Positions 15,338 through 23,987 of a stretch of 29,500 nt of DNA are shown here, in pieces; position 1 is the stretch's first letter, and the number at the start of each line of letters is the position of its first letter. The position numbers and the translations under genes are program-made. The notes under the pieces are model-generated. The model ran no database searches and had not been told where the DNA came from. It saw only the letters and a list, made by a program, of their open reading frames with translations. Origin of the DNA: UMGS973 sp963609975 (GTDB lineage: Bacteria; Bacillota; Clostridia; Peptostreptococcales; Anaerovoracaceae); contig CAVDMD010000012.1 of NCBI GenBank assembly GCA_963609975.1, forward strand, positions 1 to 29,500, in the 5' to 3' direction.

Positions 15338-17062
15338 TTAAAAGTGTATTGCTCTTCCGGAAACCGCGTGCATTGCCTCATGCATCACCTCCGATACTGT
15401 AGGATGCGGATGTATTGCCATAGCAACCTCTTCGGCTGTGCTTTCAAGCTTCATGGCAACTACAGCCTCCGCTATCATGTCTGTTGCATGGATACAGTAC
15501 ATATGCACTCCCACGATTTCACCGTATTTAGCTTCAGCTATAACTTTTACAAGACCTCTTTCTTCTCCTGCAACCTTGGCTTTACCGTTTGCAAGCAGAG
15601 GAAATCTGCCGACTTTTATCCGGTCATATTTTTCGGCAGCCTGTTTTTCTGTAAGACCGACGCTTGCAATTTCAGGCTGTATATAAATGGCGCTTGGGAT
15701 TTTGCTGTAATCCATTACGGCTTTTTCACCGCATATGTTTTTAACGGCTACAATACCTTCCATAGACGCTGTATGAGCAAGCATTGCTCTGCCGTTTACA
15801 TCACCGATTGCATAAATGCCTTCTGCCGAGGTTTTCAATGTATCGTCAGTAACTATAGCGCCGCGCTCGGTTTTAATTCCAAGAGCCTCAGTATCGATAC
15901 CTTTAAGGCTTGGTCCTCTGCCTACAGCCATAAGCACCTGCTCTGCAGAAATCTGATGAGACGTTCCATCCTTTTCGAAGATTACACCATCTGATGTTAT
16001 TTCAGTAACCTTAGCGCCCGTATGAATTTCCACGCCGAGTTCTCTAAGATTTTCTGTTACCTGAACTGTAATCTCCTCATCTACCATAGGTAATATTCTG
16101 TCAAGAAATTCCACCACGCTTACTTTTACACCTATTGTTGCAAGGAAATATGCGAATTCAATGCCGATAACACCTCCGCCGATAACTGCCACAGAAGCAG
16201 GTGCCCTATCTATATCAAGCATCTGCGTGCTTGTCATAACTTTAGCTTCAGGTGATATTTTTACAGGAAGCATCTTTGCTTCCGAACCTGTTGCTATTAT
16301 CATATTCTCAGCTGTTATTCTTTTGCCGTTTACTGCAACGGTATGGTTATTTTCCAGTTTCCCCTCACCGCTTTCAATCACAACTCCGTTTCCTTTAAGG
16401 AGGCTTTCAACTCCGCTTACAAGCTGATTTACAACTTTTTTCTTTCTTGCCTGAACTTTTACAAGGTCAAGTGCTGCCTCTGAGGTGTCAAGACCTGTAA
16501 TGCCAAATTCTGTGCTTTCTTTAATCTCTTTCAGTGCTTCTGCACTTCTAAGCAGCGCTTTTGTAGGAATACAGCCGACATTAAGGCATGTGCCGCCAAA
16601 ATGCTCTTTTTCTATAATTACTGTTTTTTTGCCCATCTGAGCAGCCTTGATTGCTGCAACATATCCACCCGGACCGCCGCCTATAACTGCGATATCATAA
16701 TCATATCCGCCTCTGTCTGCAGCTGCCTGGGCCGGCTTTTCTGCAGGCGCTTCAGGCGCTGCGGCTTTGCCGCTGCCACCCAGCTTTTCAAGGGCTTCTG
16801 CAACAAGCGTATCAATATTTTCATCCGCTTCACCTATTACTGCAATCGGTAAAGTTACCGGAATTTTATCTCCTGCCTCAATAAAAAGCTTCCTTACCAC
16901 ACCGTCATGTGTGGCTTCTATATCCATATTTGTTTTATCTGTTTCTACAGAAAACAATGCTTCACCCTTTGCAACCGCATCGCCTTCTTTTTTATACCAT
17001 TCCACGAGCTTGCCTTCGCTCATATTAAATCCCAGTTTGGGCATTATTATTATCTCTGCCAT
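15338..17062 (-). CDS. acoL: Dihydrolipoyl dehydrogenase (E3) with N-terminal lipoyl domain
   Basis: Reoxidises dihydrolipoyl groups with NAD. Residues 1-80 are a lipoyl domain (ETDKTNMDIEA, K43), followed by an Ala/Pro linker (about 97-118) and a full flavoprotein disulfide reductase: FAD motif IAVIGGGPGGY, redox disulfide GGTCLNVGC (C159, C164), NAD-binding VAVIGGGVIGIEF, and the His-Glu pair in HPHPTVSE at the C-terminus. 574 residues, long because of the extra domain. The lipoyl domain is nearly identical to that of AcoC, implying a recent duplication or exchange. ATG at 17062 with AAAGGA upstream. A 188-bp gap separates it from acoC. Could serve other 2-oxo-acid complexes as well. Confidence 0.95.
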   Translation of the reverse strand: MAEIIIMPKLGFNMSEGKLVEWYKKEGDAVAKGEALFSVETDKTNMDIEATHDGVVRKLFIEAGDKIPVTLPIAVIGEADENIDTLVAEALEKLGGSGKAAAPEAPAEKPAQAAADRGGYDYDIAVIGGGPGGYVAAIKAAQMGKKTVIIEKEHFGGTCLNVGCIPTKALLRSAEALKEIKESTEFGITGLDTSEAALDLVKVQARKKKVVNQLVSGVESLLKGNGVVIESGEGKLENNHTVAVNGKRITAENMIIATGSEAKMLPVKISPEAKVMTSTQMLDIDRAPASVAVIGGGVIGIEFAYFLATIGVKVSVVEFLDRILPMVDEEITVQVTENLRELGVEIHTGAKVTEITSDGVIFEKDGTSHQISAEQVLMAVGRGPSLKGIDTEALGIKTERGAIVTDDTLKTSAEGIYAIGDVNGRAMLAHTASMEGIVAVKNICGEKAVMDYSKIPSAIYIQPEIASVGLTEKQAAEKYDRIKVGRFPLLANGKAKVAGEERGLVKVIAEAKYGEIVGVHMYCIHATDMIAEAVVAMKLESTAEEVAMAIHPHPTVSEVMHEAMHAVSGRAIHF

Positions 17063-17185
17063 TTGATTTCAGTTCCTTTCGTTTTTATCCTAAAACAGCT
17101 GCTGTATTCTAATGTGTAGAGCATCAGACTTATAAAAGCTTGAATGTTAAGTAATGGAGTTATGTTTATATATAAATGTATCTGT

Positions 17186-17235
17186 GGCTTTCAGACGCAT
17201 TATTAGAAAAGGAGAAAATGGCGCCTTTATAAGCC
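17186..17235 (-). other. Two-part hairpin in the acoC-acoL gap
   Basis: The gap 17063-17250 is the longest inside this unit and holds no gene. On the minus strand GGCTT/AAGCC (outer, 5 bp) and AGGCGC/GCGTCT (inner, 6 bp with one G-U) enclose a 22-nt pyrimidine-rich loop. There is no U-tract, so it is not a standard terminator. It could protect the 3' end of the acoABC message or adjust acoL expression. The rest of the gap is A/T-rich with no clear promoter. Confidence 0.35.
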
Positions 17236-17250
17236 TGAAATTACACATTT

Positions 17251-18654
17251 TTATACCATTAAGCTAATCGGATTTTCAAGTAAATTTTTAACCTCTGTAA
17301 CAAACTGAGCCGCAAGCAGACCGTCAATGATTCTGTGATCAACCGTAAGCTGTATATTCATCATAGGTTTTATCTGTATTTCCTTTGCTCCGTCATCGCC
17401 TGTTACAACAAAAGGCTCATCTTTTGTTGAGCTTATCGACAATATGCCGACTTCGGGAGGGTTTATTATCGCAGTAAAGTTTTCGATACCGAACATTCCC
17501 AGATTTGATATTGTAAATGTACCGCCTGAATATTCATCGGCAGCCAGTTTACCTTCCCTTGCTTTTTCAAACAGAGGTGTTGAAGCCTTTGAAATTTCTA
17601 CAACGCTCATATCCTGCGAGTTTTTTATATTAGGTACGATCAGCCCTGTCGGAGATGCCACTGCAATGCCAAGATTAATACTTCTGTATCTTTCAATTGT
17701 ATCTCCTGCAAGGGAGGAATTCATTTCAGGATATTTTTTAAGTGTCAGAATTACGGCCCTGGCAATAAAATCCGTAACCGATGTCTTTTTGTCCTGAACC
17801 TCGTTGACTTTTTTTCTTAAAGCCAGCACATCTTCCATGTTGACTTTTTGAGTGAAATAAAGATGAGGAGCCGTGAATTTACTCTGCGACAGTCTTTCGC
17901 CTATAACTCTTCTTACTCCGTCGTAAGGGATTTTTTCTTCTATTACCTTGCCGTCAAAGGTTACTTCTGCAGCCGGTGATTCTTCTGAAGCTGATACGTT
18001 CTGTCTGCTGCCCGCTGCTTTCAGCACATCAGCCTTCATAATTCTTCCGTTTATCCCGCTGCCTTTAAGTTTTGCGGTATCAACACCCTCAGCCGCCGCT
18101 GCAGCCGCTGCTACAGGCGTAATTTTCACTTTATTTGAAGTAAGATATTCTAAAATATCCTTTTCGCAGATACCGCCCTGCCAGCCTGTGCCTTTTATAT
18201 CAAGTTCTCTTAAATCAATACCGTTCTCAGCTGCTGTCCTTCTTGCTCTCGGCGTTATTTTAAGAATACTTTCACTGCTTTTGTACTCATCCTCAGATAC
18301 TGACGAAGCGATGGTTTTCTGCGCCGCATCTGCCGGTTCTTCTTTTTCTGCAATGTCAGCGCCGCCCGCTGCAAGCCTGGCCTTTGCATCCGCAACTACC
18401 GCTGTCGCATCTTCATCTGCTGCTCCCACAACTGCAATTGGAAGTGTCACAGGAATCTTATCACCTTCTCCTATAAGAAGTTTTTTTACGACACCGTCTG
18501 AAGTTGCTTCTATATCCATATTTGTTTTGTCTGTTTCCACCGAAAAAAGAGGCTCACCCTTTGCAACTTCATCGCCCTCATTTTTGTACCACTGTACAAG
18601 CCTGCCTTCATTCATATTGAAACCAAGTTTCGGCATTATTATTACTTCTGCCAT
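17251..18654 (-). CDS. acoC: Dihydrolipoamide acyltransferase (E2) of the acetoin/2-oxo-acid dehydrogenase complex
   Basis: Core subunit carrying the acyl group and passing it to CoA. Domains: lipoyl 1-80 (K43 in ETDKTNMDIEA); a peripheral-subunit-binding domain 131-171 (KITPRARRTAAENGIDLRE); a second, similar segment 177-213 (KITPVAAAAAAAEGVDTAKL, ending GRIMKADVLKA); and the catalytic domain from about 240 with DHRIIDG (H440, D444). 467 residues. Two binding domains in one E2 is uncommon. AGGAGAGG precedes the ATG. It lies 17 bp after acoB. The substrate (acetoin versus a 2-oxo acid) is inferred from the acoR-type regulator and lipoyl-E3 context, not from this protein. Confidence 0.93.
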   Translation of the reverse strand: MAEVIIMPKLGFNMNEGRLVQWYKNEGDEVAKGEPLFSVETDKTNMDIEATSDGVVKKLLIGEGDKIPVTLPIAVVGAADEDATAVVADAKARLAAGGADIAEKEEPADAAQKTIASSVSEDEYKSSESILKITPRARRTAAENGIDLRELDIKGTGWQGGICEKDILEYLTSNKVKITPVAAAAAAAEGVDTAKLKGSGINGRIMKADVLKAAGSRQNVSASEESPAAEVTFDGKVIEEKIPYDGVRRVIGERLSQSKFTAPHLYFTQKVNMEDVLALRKKVNEVQDKKTSVTDFIARAVILTLKKYPEMNSSLAGDTIERYRSINLGIAVASPTGLIVPNIKNSQDMSVVEISKASTPLFEKAREGKLAADEYSGGTFTISNLGMFGIENFTAIINPPEVGILSISSTKDEPFVVTGDDGAKEIQIKPMMNIQLTVDHRIIDGLLAAQFVTEVKNLLENPISLMV

Positions 18655-18671
18655 TGTACCTCTCCTTTCTG

Positions 18672-19649
18672 TTAAAAATATGTTTTAACCTTTTCGTATA
18701 CCTTTTCAGCTGACGGTATAAGAGGAAATTCCAGCGCCGGACTGAAAGGAAGCGGTACATTAGGGTTATTTACTCTGCCGCATGGTGCATCAAGATAGTA
18801 AAACACATCATCTGCAATGGCGGCCGCTATTTCAGCACCTACTCCGCATCTTTCGTAATCCTCATCTGCAACTATCAGCTTGCCTGTCTTTTTTACAGAC
18901 TCTATAATTGTATCCTTATCAAGAGGCACTAAAGTTCTCAGGTCGATTACTTCACACTCTATGCCTTCTTTTGCCAGTTTCTCTGCAGCTTCCTCTGTTT
19001 TCATAACCATCGATGATGTTGCAACTATAGTAATATCTTTACCCTCTCTGGCGATTCTTGCTTTTCCAAAAGGTATAGGCTCAACATTCTCTTCGACTTC
19101 AAATTTCTTGTTGTACACCATTTTGTGTTCAAGGAATATAACAGGGTCGTCATCTCTTATTGCTGTTTTGAGAAGTCCTGCAGCCTCCGCAGCTGTTGAA
19201 GGCAGCACCACCTTTGCTCCCGGAAAATGTGCAGCCATAGCCTGTATTGACTGTGAGTGCTGTGCAGCTGAAGATCTGCCTGCGCCTATAGGACATCTTA
19301 TAGTCATCGGAACATTTGCCTGCCCTCCTGACATATATCTGATTTTTGTCATCTGGTTAAACACCTGATCTCCTGCTACAAGCAGGAAGTCAGAAAACAT
19401 CAGCTCCACTACAGGCCTTAAACCTGTAAGAGCCATACCTACTCCCATTCCTACAAAGCCCTGCTCTGAAATCGGAGTATCTTTAACCCTGAGGTCGCCG
19501 TATTTATCCATAAGGCCTACCGTACATTTGAAGTTACCGCCTATAAACCCGATATCCTCTCCAAGCTGTACTATATTTTCATCTCTTTCCATTTCCTGAT
19601 CTAAAGCATTGCATATCGCCTGTGCATATGTCATTTCTTTCTTTGCCAT
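18672..19649 (-). CDS. acoB: E1 beta subunit, acetoin/2-oxo-acid dehydrogenase
   Basis: Pairs with the alpha subunit to form the thiamine-diphosphate E1 that cleaves acetoin (or decarboxylates a 2-oxo acid) and acylates the lipoyl arm. 325 residues, standard for E1 beta: opening MTYAQAICNALDQEMERDENIVQLGEDIG, with the cofactor-proximal glutamate region EDIGFIGG; the SEQGFVGMGVGMALTGLRPVVELMFSDF segment; and the C-terminal transketolase domain with DEDYERCGVGAEIAA. GGAGAAC lies upstream of the ATG. It is 38 bp after acoA and 17 bp before acoC. Pyruvate dehydrogenase beta subunits look similar, so the substrate rests on context. Confidence 0.92.
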   Translation of the reverse strand: MAKKEMTYAQAICNALDQEMERDENIVQLGEDIGFIGGNFKCTVGLMDKYGDLRVKDTPISEQGFVGMGVGMALTGLRPVVELMFSDFLLVAGDQVFNQMTKIRYMSGGQANVPMTIRCPIGAGRSSAAQHSQSIQAMAAHFPGAKVVLPSTAAEAAGLLKTAIRDDDPVIFLEHKMVYNKKFEVEENVEPIPFGKARIAREGKDITIVATSSMVMKTEEAAEKLAKEGIECEVIDLRTLVPLDKDTIIESVKKTGKLIVADEDYERCGVGAEIAAAIADDVFYYLDAPCGRVNNPNVPLPFSPALEFPLIPSAEKVYEKVKTYF

Positions 19650-19687
19650 TTTATTTGTTCTCCTTTCCGGTACTTGTCCTGCAAATC

Positions 19688-20677
19688 TTATAAAGTTCCC
19701 TGCTGAAACACATCTGTAAAAGCTTCTGATGCATCAGGATATTCACTTTCTGCCGCAAATTTAACAGCCTCCTGAATCTGTGCCTCTACCTTTTCTTCCA
19801 GTTCCTCTATCGCCTTCTCTTTTACTTTGCCGGAGCTTATCATAGCCTCTCTTAAACCTGCAACCGGACACTTTTTCATCCAGTCCTCTTTTTCGGTTTC
19901 ACTCTTTCTCTGTCTGTATGTTGCAGGATCTCCAACATGATGTCCCTGCCATCTGTAAGTCTTGCACTCAATAAGTGTCGGTCCTTTGCCCTCTCTTGCT
20001 CTCTTTACTGCTTCCAGTGCAGCTTCATAGACTGCAGTAACATCCATGCCGTCAACAACAACGCCCGGAATATCATATGCCTTGGCTCTTACTGCAAGAT
20101 CCGGAGTATTTGTTACATCTCTGATATCTACGGATATACCGTAAAGGTTGTTTTCGATTACATATACACAAGGCAGATTCCATGCTGCCGCCATATTTAT
20201 GCTTTCGTGGAAAGTTCCTTCATTGGTTGCCGAATCGCCCATAAATGATATTGCAACCTGATCAGTCTGTCTGTATTTAGCAGAATACGCAGCACCTGTC
20301 GCTATAGGAATACCTCCGCCAACAATACCATTGGCGCCGAGTATACCTTTGTCCATTGCCATAATATGCATTGAGCCTCCTTTTCCATGCGAATAGCCTG
20401 TTTCCTTGCCGAGGATCTCTGCCATCATTCTGTTTATGTCTGCGCCTCTTGCAACGAGATGTCCATGACCTCTGTGTGTACTTGCGATATAGTCATCATC
20501 TTTCAGAGCTGCACACACACCTGTTGCAACAGCTTCCTCACCAAGATAAAGATGAGCAAGGCCTGCCATCATACCCTTTTTATAGAATTCAAAGGTTTCT
20601 TCTTCAAATCTTCTCATCTTGAACATGGTTTCATAAAATGCCAGTAACTGTTCCGCTTTATACTTATCTACTTTCAT
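19688..20677 (-). CDS. acoA: E1 alpha subunit, acetoin/2-oxo-acid dehydrogenase
   Basis: Thiamine-diphosphate-binding subunit of E1. The cofactor motif runs from GDS (147-149; the usual third residue is Gly) in FMGDSATNEGTFHES to the paired Asn of VIENN (176-177). HRGHGHLVARG and the SHGKGGSMH loop are as in AcoA/PdhA proteins. 329 residues. The start at 20677 is set by AGGAGG 6 nt upstream; an in-frame extension to 20728 reaches into the promoter leader. It is the first gene behind the sigma-54 promoter at 20739-20754. Acetoin is the likeliest substrate given the AcoR-like activator, but another 2-oxo or hydroxyketone compound fed by the TRAP-linked operon is equally possible. Confidence 0.92.
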   Translation of the reverse strand: MKVDKYKAEQLLAFYETMFKMRRFEEETFEFYKKGMMAGLAHLYLGEEAVATGVCAALKDDDYIASTHRGHGHLVARGADINRMMAEILGKETGYSHGKGGSMHIMAMDKGILGANGIVGGGIPIATGAAYSAKYRQTDQVAISFMGDSATNEGTFHESINMAAAWNLPCVYVIENNLYGISVDIRDVTNTPDLAVRAKAYDIPGVVVDGMDVTAVYEAALEAVKRAREGKGPTLIECKTYRWQGHHVGDPATYRQRKSETEKEDWMKKCPVAGLREAMISSGKVKEKAIEELEEKVEAQIQEAVKFAAESEYPDASEAFTDVFQQGTL

Positions 20678-20738
20678 CTTTGACCTCCTGTATAAAAACC
20701 GTAGCTTGTCATTATTTATTTTCTGCATAACATATAAC

Positions 20739-20754
20739 GCAATGTTTATGCCAA
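20739..20754 (-). promoter_or_regulatory. Sigma-54 (-24/-12) promoter of the aco-lip unit
   Basis: Minus strand reads TTGGCATAAACATTGC: GG and GC separated by exactly 10 bp, with the flanking TTGGCA and TTGC of the sigma-54 consensus. Transcription would start about 12 bp further, leaving a leader of about 50 nt before acoA. It shares 13 of 16 bases with the second sigma-54 promoter at 28971-28986. Confidence 0.88.
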
Positions 20755-20756
20755 CA

Positions 20757-21045
20757 TGTCATAAAACCTGTGTATTTTGTAAAAAAGCATTGTGTCTGCC
20801 GCTTTACAATTATGTCACGCAGGCTGAAGCCGTTTATTTGCAACAGTTTTCATACTGTCAGAGTTCTGTATCTGCCACTGGTGTATAATTTTATTGCTTG
20901 AATTTTATCTTTTCTTCGCCGCATTGCAGGCATCGTGTCACGCTCATTGTCATACTTTTTGTCATATTTTATGTGACAGATATATTTTTCTTGTAAAAAC
21001 CGGTGTCATATAATATAATTGTGTCATACAAAGTATGTCATGTCA
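20757..21045. promoter_or_regulatory. TGTCA array: probable activator sites between acoA and the regulator gene
   Basis: The 381-bp gap 20678-21058 has no gene. It holds ten TGTCA on the plus strand (at 20757, 20813, 20856, 20936, 20948, 20960, 21004, 21022, 21036, 21041) and one TGACA (20974), against about half a copy expected by chance. Three successive copies are exactly 12 bp apart, and 20960/20974 form an inverted pair. Most lie 60-230 bp upstream of the acoA -24 element, the normal place for enhancer sites of sigma-54 activators. The binding protein is inferred to be the neighbouring AcoR-type activator. Confidence 0.7.
20991..21019 (+). promoter_or_regulatory. Sigma-A promoter of the activator gene
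   Basis: TTGTAA (20991-20996), 17-bp spacer, perfect TATAAT (21014-21019). One TGTCA lies in the spacer and three lie just downstream (21022-21045), so the activator probably controls its own transcription, most simply by blocking polymerase. Confidence 0.7.
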
Positions 21046-21058
21046 CAGGAGGTGCATA

Positions 21059-23143
21059 ATGAATATTTCAGCTTTAGGCAGCAGTGATTACCAGCAGCAG
21101 TTAAAAACAGCATGGGAACATTTTATCGAAAATAAGGATTACGATTATTCATTCATACGAAGCGAAATTTTAGAATCATGGAAAAGATCAAGAAGTACGG
21201 GAATAAATCCAAAAGAGATAAACTATAAAAATCTGTCTCAGGATGAGCTTAATATGAAAATAAACAAGAATATCGATCTGATAAATATAGTCCATCCTCA
21301 CCTTGAAAGCATATATTCCATAGTAAAAGGCTCCGGCTCATATATACTGCTTTGCGACAGCGAAGGCTATGTAATAGATTTCAAGGGAGATTCCGATATT
21401 ATAGAGCATGGCGGAAAAACCAAGCTTGGTCTTGGTTCTGTGCGCAACGAAAAAACAGTAGGAACCAACGGTATAGGCACGGCGCTTTACCTTGAAAGGC
21501 CTGTTCAGATATGGGGCGAGGAACACTACGCCGAAAAACACAAGGTCTATACCTGTTCAGGTGCGCCGTTTTTTGACGCCAATGATAATCTGTGCGGCTG
21601 CATCAATGTTACAGTATTGACAGAAAACGCTCACCCGCACACACTCGGTATGGCTCTCTGTGCGGCCGACAGCATCACCAAGGAACTCAAACTGCGACAG
21701 ACCATGAAAGATCTTGAGTCTATAAATGCGCAGAGGAACAGTATAATAGAAAATATGACATCCGGAGTCATACTTCTTAATTCCTTAGAGCGTGTATCTC
21801 AGATAAACAAGTATGCACTCAACCTTTTTCATCTGTCATACGAGAGTATCATAGGTCAAAAGCTGTTTGACCATATATCTATAGATAACTATGACAATTA
21901 TACTATACATGACATACTTAAACACGAAAAATACAATGAGGAGGTTTCTGTATTTACAAAGCTTGCGCCATCAAAACCGAAAAGGTTAAATCTATCCGTC
22001 AATCATGTAAAAGACGGCACCGGCAGAATAACGGGAACAATAATGCGATTTAACAAGCCTGAAATGTTAAATAAAATTGTGAAAAATATCGGAGGCTTTA
22101 GTGCAAAATACACTTTTTCATCAATTACAGGAGCTTCAAAGCCTATGCAAAAGATGATAGAAACAAGCAAAAAAGCCGCACAAAACGAATCAAATGTACT
22201 TATACTCGGTGAAAGCGGCACCGGTAAGGAACTTATTGCACAATCAATACATAATGCCAGTTCAGTAGCGGCAGGCCCGTTTGTTGCAATCAACTGCGCG
22301 GCAATACCAAACAGTCTTGTCGAAAGCGAGCTTTTCGGTTATGAAAAAGGGGCATTTACAGGTGCCGAAAAAGAAGGTCGCCCCGGCAAATTTGAAATGG
22401 CAGACGGCGGCACTATATTTCTTGATGAAATCGGTGATATGCCATATGCCATACAGTCAGCTCTGCTGCGGGTTCTTCAGACCAAAGAGGTTGTGCGAAT
22501 AGGCGGCAAGTATCCAAAGCCTGTAAATATCCGGGTGATAGCAGCTACCAATCAGGATCTCAACGAGGCTGTTGCACAAAAAATATTTCGTGAAGATCTT
22601 TTTTACAGACTTAATGTGTTCACTATATCTGTACCCCCTCTTCGTGAGCGCGGCGGTGATGATATTGCACTTCTGGCGTCACATTTTGTTGACATACATA
22701 ACAGAAAAAAGCATACCGATATTAAAATTGCGCCTGAGGTTTTCTCTGTGTTAAAAGAATATTCATGGCCGGGTAATGTAAGACAGCTTGAAAATGCTGT
22801 AGAACGCGCCATATGCTTATGTTCAAATGACATAATAACCTGCAGTGACCTTCCGGCACAAATAACAGCAGGAGCTTCCGAAAGCGCAGCACAAGCCTCC
22901 CCTCACAGCAACTTAGATATCCAAAGCATCTGTCAGAAAGAAACAAAAGATGAGACTCAGAATGTTTCACAGTCTTTTTATGATATCAGCTCAGGAGAGG
23001 CCGGTATGATTGTTTCTGCACTGGAAAACTGCAGAGGCAATGTAACAGCAGCAGCAAAACTTCTCGGCATAAATTTAAGAACGCTTTACAGGAAAATAAA
23101 CAGATACGATATAAATATAGACGATTACAGACATAGAGGTTAA
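21059..23143 (+). CDS. acoR: AcoR-type sigma-54-dependent transcriptional activator
   Basis: Enhancer-binding protein that opens sigma-54 promoters using ATP. 694 residues. The N-terminus has the AcoR-like SWKRSRSTGINP (40-51); GAF-like sensor about 75-215; PAS-like segment about 225-335; AAA+ domain about 355-590 with Walker A GESGTGKE (about 384), GAFTGA sigma-54 loop (about 431) and GGTIFLDEIGD; Fis-type helix-turn-helix at the end (NVTAAAKLLGINLRTLYRKIN). ATG at 21059 has AGGAGG 6 nt upstream; an upstream in-frame start at 21035 lacks one. It lies between two minus-strand units that each have a sigma-54 promoter and TGTCA sites, and no other activator is present. The ligand sensed by the GAF domain is unknown; acetoin is the family precedent. 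Confidence 0.92.
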   Translation: MNISALGSSDYQQQLKTAWEHFIENKDYDYSFIRSEILESWKRSRSTGINPKEINYKNLSQDELNMKINKNIDLINIVHPHLESIYSIVKGSGSYILLCDSEGYVIDFKGDSDIIEHGGKTKLGLGSVRNEKTVGTNGIGTALYLERPVQIWGEEHYAEKHKVYTCSGAPFFDANDNLCGCINVTVLTENAHPHTLGMALCAADSITKELKLRQTMKDLESINAQRNSIIENMTSGVILLNSLERVSQINKYALNLFHLSYESIIGQKLFDHISIDNYDNYTIHDILKHEKYNEEVSVFTKLAPSKPKRLNLSVNHVKDGTGRITGTIMRFNKPEMLNKIVKNIGGFSAKYTFSSITGASKPMQKMIETSKKAAQNESNVLILGESGTGKELIAQSIHNASSVAAGPFVAINCAAIPNSLVESELFGYEKGAFTGAEKEGRPGKFEMADGGTIFLDEIGDMPYAIQSALLRVLQTKEVVRIGGKYPKPVNIRVIAATNQDLNEAVAQKIFREDLFYRLNVFTISVPPLRERGGDDIALLASHFVDIHNRKKHTDIKIAPEVFSVLKEYSWPGNVRQLENAVERAICLCSNDIITCSDLPAQITAGASESAAQASPHSNLDIQSICQKETKDETQNVSQSFYDISSGEAGMIVSALENCRGNVTAAAKLLGINLRTLYRKINRYDINIDDYRHRG

Positions 23144-23156
23144 CATACTGATAAGA

Positions 23157-23197
23157 AAAACCCCTTTTGCATCTTTGAATTTTGCAAAAGGGGTTTT
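23157..23197. terminator. Bidirectional terminator between activator and SDR genes
   Basis: A perfect 15-bp stem AAAACCCCTTTTGCA (23157-23171) with TGCAAAAGGGGTTTT (23183-23197), 11-nt loop, A-tract on one side and T-tract on the other. It ends both the activator gene and the converging TRAP-dehydrogenase unit. Confidence 0.88.
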
Positions 23198-23234
23198 GTT
23201 AAAGGTTGAGTTTTAATACTGTGTAGCAATTGTT

Positions 23235-23978
23235 TTATCTCATGTACAATCCGCCGTTAATATCTATCGTATTGCCCGTAAGATAATCAGACTCCGCTGC
23301 AAGAAGAAAACACACACTATCTGCAACCTCGTCTTTTTCTCCAAATCTTCCAAGAGGAAGTGCTGACATATCGTATTCAAGATTTTCTGTCATTTCAGTT
23401 TTAATTATACCCGGAGAAAGAGCATTAACATTTATTCCATACGATCCGAACTGCTTTGCCATATTTTTTGTAAGCGCCATAACACCTGCTTTACTTACGG
23501 CATATGATGCGGATACAGAAATACCTCCGGTAAAACCTGAACTGGATGACATATTCACAATCTTGCCAAAGCCCTGCTTTTGCATATGTTCAGCTACAGC
23601 ATTGGCACAGTTTATCATACCAAGCACATTGATTCTGAAAACGTTTATCCATTCCTCCTCTGTAATATTCTTCAGAGGAGCGGCAGGATAACATATTCCG
23701 GCATTATTTACAAGCCCGTCAATTATTCCATAGTTTTCTTCGATTTCTGCTACTGCCTGATAGACATTTTCTCTATTGCTTACATCTATCAGACAACCTG
23801 TAATCAGAGTATCCTCTCCACAGCAATCTCGAAGCTCTTTTACTGCTTTGCCAACAGCAGCCTCATCAACGTCACTTATTATGATATGGAGCTTCTCTTC
23901 CGAAAGCTTCTTTGCAACAGCAAAGCCTATGCCTCTTGCCGCTCCGGTAATAAGAACTCTTCTTATCTTATATTTCAT
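23235..23978 (-). CDS. Short-chain dehydrogenase/reductase (FabG-like fold)
   Basis: NAD(P)-dependent oxidoreductase of 247 residues. Motifs of a classical SDR are complete: cofactor loop TGAARGIG (11-18), NNAG, catalytic serine in NMSSSSG, and YAVSK (Tyr and Lys of the catalytic triad). An aspartate in ISDVDEA after strand 2 suggests NAD rather than NADP. A specific alcohol or keto substrate is not readable; diacetyl/acetoin or butanediol dehydrogenases also belong here. It is the last gene of the unit, 9 bp after the cupin, with GGAG before its ATG. Two unrelated dehydrogenases in one unit suggest oxidation of two hydroxyl groups or alternative stereoisomers. Confidence 0.9.
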   Translation of the reverse strand: MKYKIRRVLITGAARGIGFAVAKKLSEEKLHIIISDVDEAAVGKAVKELRDCCGEDTLITGCLIDVSNRENVYQAVAEIEENYGIIDGLVNNAGICYPAAPLKNITEEEWINVFRINVLGMINCANAVAEHMQKQGFGKIVNMSSSSGFTGGISVSASYAVSKAGVMALTKNMAKQFGSYGINVNALSPGIIKTEMTENLEYDMSALPLGRFGEKDEVADSVCFLLAAESDYLTGNTIDINGGLYMR

Positions 23979-23987
23979 ACTAAACTC

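Noticed and set aside
17186..17235. Hairpin after acoC considered as a terminator
   Set aside because: No U-tract follows on the minus strand, and the lplA/lipA genes beyond need the same transcript.
17948..18688. Plus-strand open frame of 246 codons, Ser/Ala/Pro-rich
   Set aside because: Antisense to acoC; the composition follows from the Ala/Glu-rich E2 linker read backwards.
19688..20677. AcoA considered as a pyruvate dehydrogenase alpha subunit
   Set aside because: Not excluded, but an AcoR-type activator, an E3 with its own lipoyl domain and a sigma-54 promoter favour an acetoin-type complex.
20757..21045. Repeated TGTCA considered as a CRISPR or iteron array
   Set aside because: The repeat unit is only five bases, spacing varies from 5 to about 80 bp, there is no longer repeat core, and the position between a sigma-54 promoter and its activator explains it better.
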